From: Lepisosteus oculatus
Taxonomy: Eukaryota; Chordata; Actinopteri; Semionotiformes; Lepisosteidae
Reading direction: 5' to 3'
DNA: 64,000 bases
Assembly (NCBI RefSeq): GCF_040954835.1
Contig: NC_090712.1
Coordinates: 9,061,284 to 9,125,283 of the forward strand
Positions 58,826 to 64,000 of this stretch are shown one piece after another. The notes beneath the pieces are model-generated. The model was not told the DNA's origin. It did no database searches and saw only the letters and a list, made by a program, of their open reading frames with translations. A program made the translations under genes and the position numbers. Each line of letters opens with the position of its first letter. The first letter of the stretch is position 1.

Positions 58826-60783
58826 AGCATGGGAATGCTTCTCTATCTACTGTAATTTGATCAACTCATTTCTTACATAAGCACCACTGAAAGAAAGGCA
58901 TAAACCGGGCCTGTCCTGGGCTGTAGACAACAAAAGACTTAACAACTCCCAGCAACAAAAAGGGATACAGGATAGCACCTCGTCTTTAATACAGACATTC
59001 ATTTCACAAACAAACACTCCCAAGCACATAAAGGTTACAAATGAGAACAAGCCATTTCGACTGTGTGGTCCATTTTGTCTTTGATGAGCACCTGCCTTTG
59101 TAAAGTCATCGAGATGAATGACCACTAATCTACATTTCTCGATGCGAAACAAAATCATGGATTGTGGCCAAAGAAAATGTTTGTATTTTTTTCCCTGATT
59201 TAGAAGATCAGCTGCACATTAACAACTTGCTGCCTTTGTTTCAGCTAATAGCTCGACCCAAATTATGAAATTATCCAAAATCTTGCAGTTAAAAAGTATC
59301 ACTCTTAAGACTAGATTCAGAGGAAAGGGTTAATTTAAGAGAAACAGAAGATACAGTTATGTTAAGATAAGTTTATAAAGGGTTAGCTGTGCTGTCTAAG
59401 CTAATCCCAGCTTTATAAACTGTTAAGAAATTAAAAACATTCAAAGGGATACACAAATTTTAACAAACCACAAGACTTGGAGCATATGACAGATTTAAAA
59501 TTATAAAACAAAAATTCAAAATAACATGTTTAATTCAAAAAGTGATTTAAAGAGAAAAAGGTATTCATTTGACATTTCAAGAGCAAACGTATGCCAGAAA
59601 TGCCCTAAGGGAAACTTGGGATGACAAAACCAAGGATCAAGCTACAAGGCGTGATGCATTTCTGAATCCTGTTTGACACATCACAACACTTCTATCTGTT
59701 TCATAAAACGTTCCCCACCTTTTTGCTCTCTATGATTTATTTTTAATTTCAGTGACCCAGAAGCCTGATATATTCTGCAACCAATATTTAATCAATGTTC
59801 ACTTTTCATTAAATGCGATCCTCTTTACAGCAAGGTCTTTCAATAAGCAGTAGGCTCAGTCAGCTCTCTGTTTAAGCAGAGTCAGAGTCACATGGCCAAC
59901 ATGTGGTAAAGAAGGAAGTCGAGTCAACAGATGCTGACAACTGCAATGACGCAAAGTTCCTCTCAGTAGCGCACCATGTCCAGTCTACACAGCGCCCAGA
60001 GTGAGAGTAGCAGGATGTGAGAAAACTTCTGACCTGACCATTTCAATATGAATGAAAATAGTAAAGCAAAAAGAACAGTCAATAGTCTTTTTTTGGCTTT
60101 TACCCTTTCACTGGTTAATAATTGCAAGTTGTGCGTGATTTGCCATACAGTACATATCTAAAATGTCTATTTTCGCTTTCCAAGTCCCCTTAAATCGAAA
60201 GGATGGAACAATATAACTATAACGCCACTTGAATTTACTTCTATCACAACTAAGCGAAATGCTATTGTTTTTATAGGGAAAAATGTTTTAAAAGATGTGA
60301 AGAACATTGACTATGTTCCAGGAATATATCAACTGTTTGAATACATTTTAATAGATTAAAAAGAAATGCAACATTTAAATGTAAAATAAGCAGTATCTAT
60401 GCAAACCAGTATGATTCATTCACTGCAAACAAATACATAAGAACTACTGGAGTATTGTAAGGCGTATGAATTATAGTGTGTAGAATTGAGATATTCTTCG
60501 ATTATTTGATTTAGATTTTTTTTCTTTTGCATGAGCTACACAGCTTATAAACTATCAAAACAAGATATAAAAATATAGAAGTTAAAATAATGGAACATGT
60601 TAAGTTTAGCTTTAGAAAAGTGCTATTAAGCCAAAGTGGAAAAAACATTACATGATTTTAAATAGAAAACTGTACCCTTGTGACAGTTATATAAGACAGT
60701 GTGGTGCGCAGTGGTATAACCATGAACGCATGAACAGAAGGAAGTGCATTTCAATGTAGTGTTGACTGAAACCTTCACGTTTC
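58826..60783 (-). other. Convergent interval; CEP68 3' UTR and RAB1A-CEP68 junction
   Basis: RAB1A and CEP68 are tail to tail. I see no exon here. The right part is the likely CEP68 3' UTR. A minus-strand AATAAA is present at about 59736-59741, but which signal is used cannot be told. The short frame at 58847-59158 has no family resemblance. Confidence 0.5.
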
Positions 60784-63700
60784 TCAGTCTTGTTCCACAA
60801 ACCCACTTTCATTCAGCTGTTGACTCTGTAAAAAAATAAATAGGTTTGAAAACCACAACAAATCACTTTCATCATGCATTTTGAGGGCATCGGTATCCTT
60901 CATTAACTAGTTATGCAAATCAGACCGATTTCCCCCTATTTTTGAAATGCAGGAGTTAATTCTAAACAAACCATGCAAGCGTAAAACACTAGGGGGTCTG
61001 AAAGTGAACTTTGTAGGGCAATTACGGTAATTGTGTTTCTAAGCAAGGTAGAAAAATACCAGTCCATTCCAAAATAAGAGTCTAATTACAAATATTTACA
61101 ACTCACCTGAACTGGAACCTTCCGATTCAGACTCAGACAGGATTTTGAACTGAATGAGACACACTTTCTCTGTGTATGAAAATGCCCTTTTTGTGCAAAA
61201 GAAATATGTTTCGAGGGACGCCCACCAACAGTACCCGTGTTTCTCATTCTTAGACACGCAGGCTGAATGTTTCCAGAGGTGAACGGAGTACTCTCCTTTA
61301 AGTAACGGGTAAAAGCCCCCCAACACCCACGTGCCTCAGAGACTCTGACCACAGAACTAGGTATAAATGAAAAGTACGCAAATCCATCTCTGAACGGCAG
61401 GGAAAAAGCACACCACTGTTCAGTTGAACTGAATTTCTGTGCTGCAGATTACCTGCTGCAGATCTGTGCTGGAGTCCTCACTGTGCTCTGCCTCCGTCTT
61501 GGCGACGCGGTCCACAGCAGACAGTATGGAGGAGAACAGGAGCTCCGCCTGTACCTCCAGAGCCTTTGACTGCCTCTCAATCAACCCCAGGGTTTCCTTC
61601 AAGACTAGTACACAACAAGGCAGAACAGGCCATTACAGAGACCCTGTGCAGAGCAGACACTGAGCAACAAAAATAAAATCAAATACAACGACAGAGCGGT
61701 AGAAACTGAGACTGGCATATCAAAATGAATGGTGACACGTTACTTCACATGCTCAGACTTTCTATCCAATCTTCTGAGCTGTAGTTCTCTTTTGTCCTCG
61801 TACCTTTGCGAACACAAGTAACCCTAACCACCGTCAACCGTTATTAATTATTAAACCATGATAGAGAAACCGCTTGCTTAAAGACATCAGACAGCATAAG
61901 GACCAGGGTGCTAAAATGCTGGAAGGTAATTCAAATGTACATTCAGGACACGATTCCTCCGAAGGGCTATTTGCTGGTTATGGTCTGCTACTGTGCAACA
62001 TTTTTCTTTCCTACCCACATTAGAATCTGGACTAATCAGGACACAAGTCAGCCCATAATCGTCTTAATAAGTTAACAGAATCAAGAGTTAAGACTGGGTC
62101 TTCTTCCGGGATAGAAAAGGAGCGCTCCAATAGCAGCCCGATGTTGCCATGTGGACGAAGCAGCAGCTGCCCTCTGAAATCTCTCTTCCCCTCACTGTCT
62201 CAGTTACCTGGGGAGGTGGAATTCATGCAGCTGAGCAGGACTCCCCCGGCTTTTAAAACAGCCGCAGTTAAGGGCTGCTGGGCATCCACGTCCCTCTGGA
62301 ATCTCTGAGGAGACAAAGAGGATTTTAGAACAGCAGCTTCCCGGCTGACCACAGGAGTTCCAGAAGAACTGGGAAGTACGACCTTTGTCAGTCATTCTTT
62401 GAGGGAAAGTATCTGTCTGAAAGGTAAAAAAAAAAATCAATAATTGATTTAACAACAGAAATGATATACAAATACAAAGCGAAGAGCAAATAACCATAAA
62501 GCAGAAAAATGGTTGAAAGGGAAATACGTTTTAACCAGGGTATGTGAACTGTTCACGCCCAACTCTAAATAGTTCATTTCATTTTTAAGCTAAACTCACT
62601 GAAAAAGGGGTCTGTTTTAATATGTACCTGAATTTAGGAATGACAGGAGCATTTCAAATACACCTGGGTAGGGGAATTCCAGAGAGAGGGAATTTTAGAG
62701 AGCTAAATGAATGACCCCCAGGGTTTAAATGTCTTTACTTTTTCTTGTTCTACAAGGAAAAATAAGTTTTGACTCTGCTGTCTCAATACTCTTGAAGGCT
62801 AGTGTACATCAGACTATCCCAGTCCAATATTGAATCCTGAAACCAAGACTTGGCTCCACCTGTGGCTACACAGGTACTGTCATTTAGAGTTACTTGATTT
62901 AAGGCTGTTGGATTCAGGGCTTAGAGGTAGAACAATGTTAAAACAATGTTAAGTGTTAAAACAACAGATTAAAACAACAGACTAAATGCTTGGAGTGTAG
63001 AGTCAGAGGAAGGTTTGAATTTGTTAAGGTTCTGGTTTCATGAGTTCGTTGGTTTTTAGCATGAGAAAGGCAAAATAATAAATGTAAATTTATTAATATA
63101 TTTATGTAAATATGAGAGAAAAAACAAAGACTTAAAATAAAGAATGAAAGTGAAATAAGAAATTAGGTATTCTTTTCAAACCAAGCTTTCTTTTTTTATC
63201 CGACACTTCTGTGACCCAGGGGGCTGCGGGTATCCTTACTTTATAGTCTGCGAGAGAGGTTTTGATGCTTTCAATGTCAGCTGCGGGTGGGTTCCAGCTG
63301 TCCACTTTTTCTACCACTTTGTACAGCCACTGAATTAGCTCTTCCAGGTTCATACAAAACATCTGGGCCGAAAAGAAATGCAAAAGACATTTGACTCACA
63401 GATAACCGCCTTACACAGCGTTACTCCAGCCAAAGTCCGCAGGAATAATTCCAGGTCTGTTCAACATAGAAATCTACTGAGCATCACAGCAAGAAAGCAG
63501 TGAAAACCATGTTCTATGACGATACAGTGTTACGTTACAATTTTTTACATTTGTCAACTTGAAATAAGTATACTACCTGAACATGACGCACAAGAGACTC
63601 CTTTGCCTCTGTCTGGCCTCGGTCCGCTTGCTCGGTCTTCTGAAACTCCGAGAGAGGCAATCCCCCCAGCTGAGTCACGAACATGGCAGCTCTTCTCAGG

Positions 63701-63976
63701 CTACGCTTTGTGACGTCGCTCCCCAATCTATGCAGACCAGTTCCCAACTCCTGACCTTCCCGAGAGCCTCTGGCGCTGCAGGGGAAATCCGAGGCAGACG
63801 GCTCCTCTGCTGCAGATCCCTCCTTCACCTTGGTCTCCAGCAGAGCTGTTGAGGATTTAATGGAAAACGTTTCCCTTCCCAGTGAGGAGGGGGACTCCCA
63901 GCGTGCATCAACAGGCTTGTTCACCTGTATGGAAATGGTCTGTAACTGCTGAGATAAAACCTCCAGCTCCTTCAGT
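60784..63976 (-). CDS. cep68: CEP68, centrosomal protein of 68 kDa, C-terminal exons (partial)
   Basis: CEP68 is a centrosome-linker protein that works with rootletin and CEP215 to hold the two centrosomes together in interphase. Exons, 5' to 3': 63577-63976, 63240-63362, 62208-62304, 61453-61604 and 60784-60825 (TGA). Splice sites are GT-AG and phases agree. The first reads LKELEVLSQQLQTISIQ and a Ser/Glu-rich stretch ending LVRHVQ. The next exons, NLEELIQWLYKVVEKVDSWN, RFQRDVDAQQPLTAAVLKAG and VLKETLGLIERQSKALEVQA, have the amphipathic look of a spectrin-repeat helical bundle. With the 61453 exon joined directly to the last one the protein ends SQQLNESGFVEQD. The name rests mainly on conserved position next to RAB1A, plus the spectrin-like C-terminus; I did not align it. 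The N-terminal part lies beyond the right edge. Confidence 0.75.
61107..61149 (-). other. cep68: Candidate alternative 3' exon of CEP68 (43 nt)
   Basis: Minus-strand sequence between a TCATTCAG acceptor and a TTCAG/GTGAGT donor reads FKILSESESEGSSS in phase after the 61453-61604 exon. Because 43 is not a multiple of three, including it shifts the last exon, which would then end as ESTAE and a stop. It is either an alternative exon giving an acidic serine tail or a chance pair of good splice sites. Confidence 0.45.
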
Positions 63977-64000
63977 CTGAAAGGCAGAGGGCAGAATTCG

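Noticed and set aside
63535-63924. Taking a start codon inside the rightmost CEP68 exon
   Set aside because: The exon has a clear CAG acceptor at 63977-63979 and the frame is open through it, so the protein continues from upstream exons beyond the window.

Overview
The window looks like nuclear DNA of a vertebrate, most likely a ray-finned fish. Four genes are recognised by near-identity to vertebrate orthologues. They are split by GT-AG introns and lie in AT-rich non-coding DNA with old interspersed repeats. The gene order SPRED2(+) - ACTR2(-) - RAB1A(+) - CEP68(-) matches, in inverted orientation, the block I know from human 2p14. The repeat types (tRNA-derived SINEs, a 5S rRNA-derived SINE, a Tc1-like MITE, a Penelope-like repeat) and the roomy introns suit a ray-finned fish, perhaps a non-teleost such as gar or bowfin. 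The species guess is inference.

Layout: 1-918 is the end of SPRED2 (intron, then the last coding exon), followed by a long 3' UTR. About 4-12.9 kb is tail-to-tail intergenic DNA with two tRNA-type SINE copies. ACTR2 runs on the minus strand from 31455 down to 14017 in nine exons, and the assembled protein is 394 aa, the usual length. A fifth gene lies at 32611-43984 on the plus strand, between the ACTR2 and RAB1A promoters. Its ten small exons add up to a 297-aa glycosylasparaginase (AGA)-like Ntn hydrolase. It keeps the catalytic Thr motif and the substrate-binding motifs and lacks a visible signal peptide. RAB1A occupies 46575-56198 on the plus strand (six exons, 205 aa) with a 3' UTR to about 58.8 kb. 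The last exons of CEP68 lie on the minus strand at 60784-63976, and the gene continues past the right edge.

The genes are not an operon-like functional unit. SPRED2 is a Ras/MAPK inhibitor, ACTR2 an Arp2/3 actin-nucleation subunit, RAB1A an ER-Golgi small GTPase and CEP68 a centrosome-linker protein. Their neighbourhood is conserved synteny. The AGA-like gene is the locus-specific addition.

I found no evidence for a wholly new system. The points most worth a second look are: the AGA-like gene, with a 16-nt microexon and a probable GC-AG intron; a Penelope-like inverted repeat with an imperfect hammerhead-like core; a 5S-SINE carrying a strong CTCF-like motif, one of several such motifs in the window; G-quadruplex-prone tracts in the ACTR2 3' UTR; a near-perfect palindrome after SPRED2; and alternative 3' exons in CEP68. 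Exon coordinates were counted by hand and may be off by one base.
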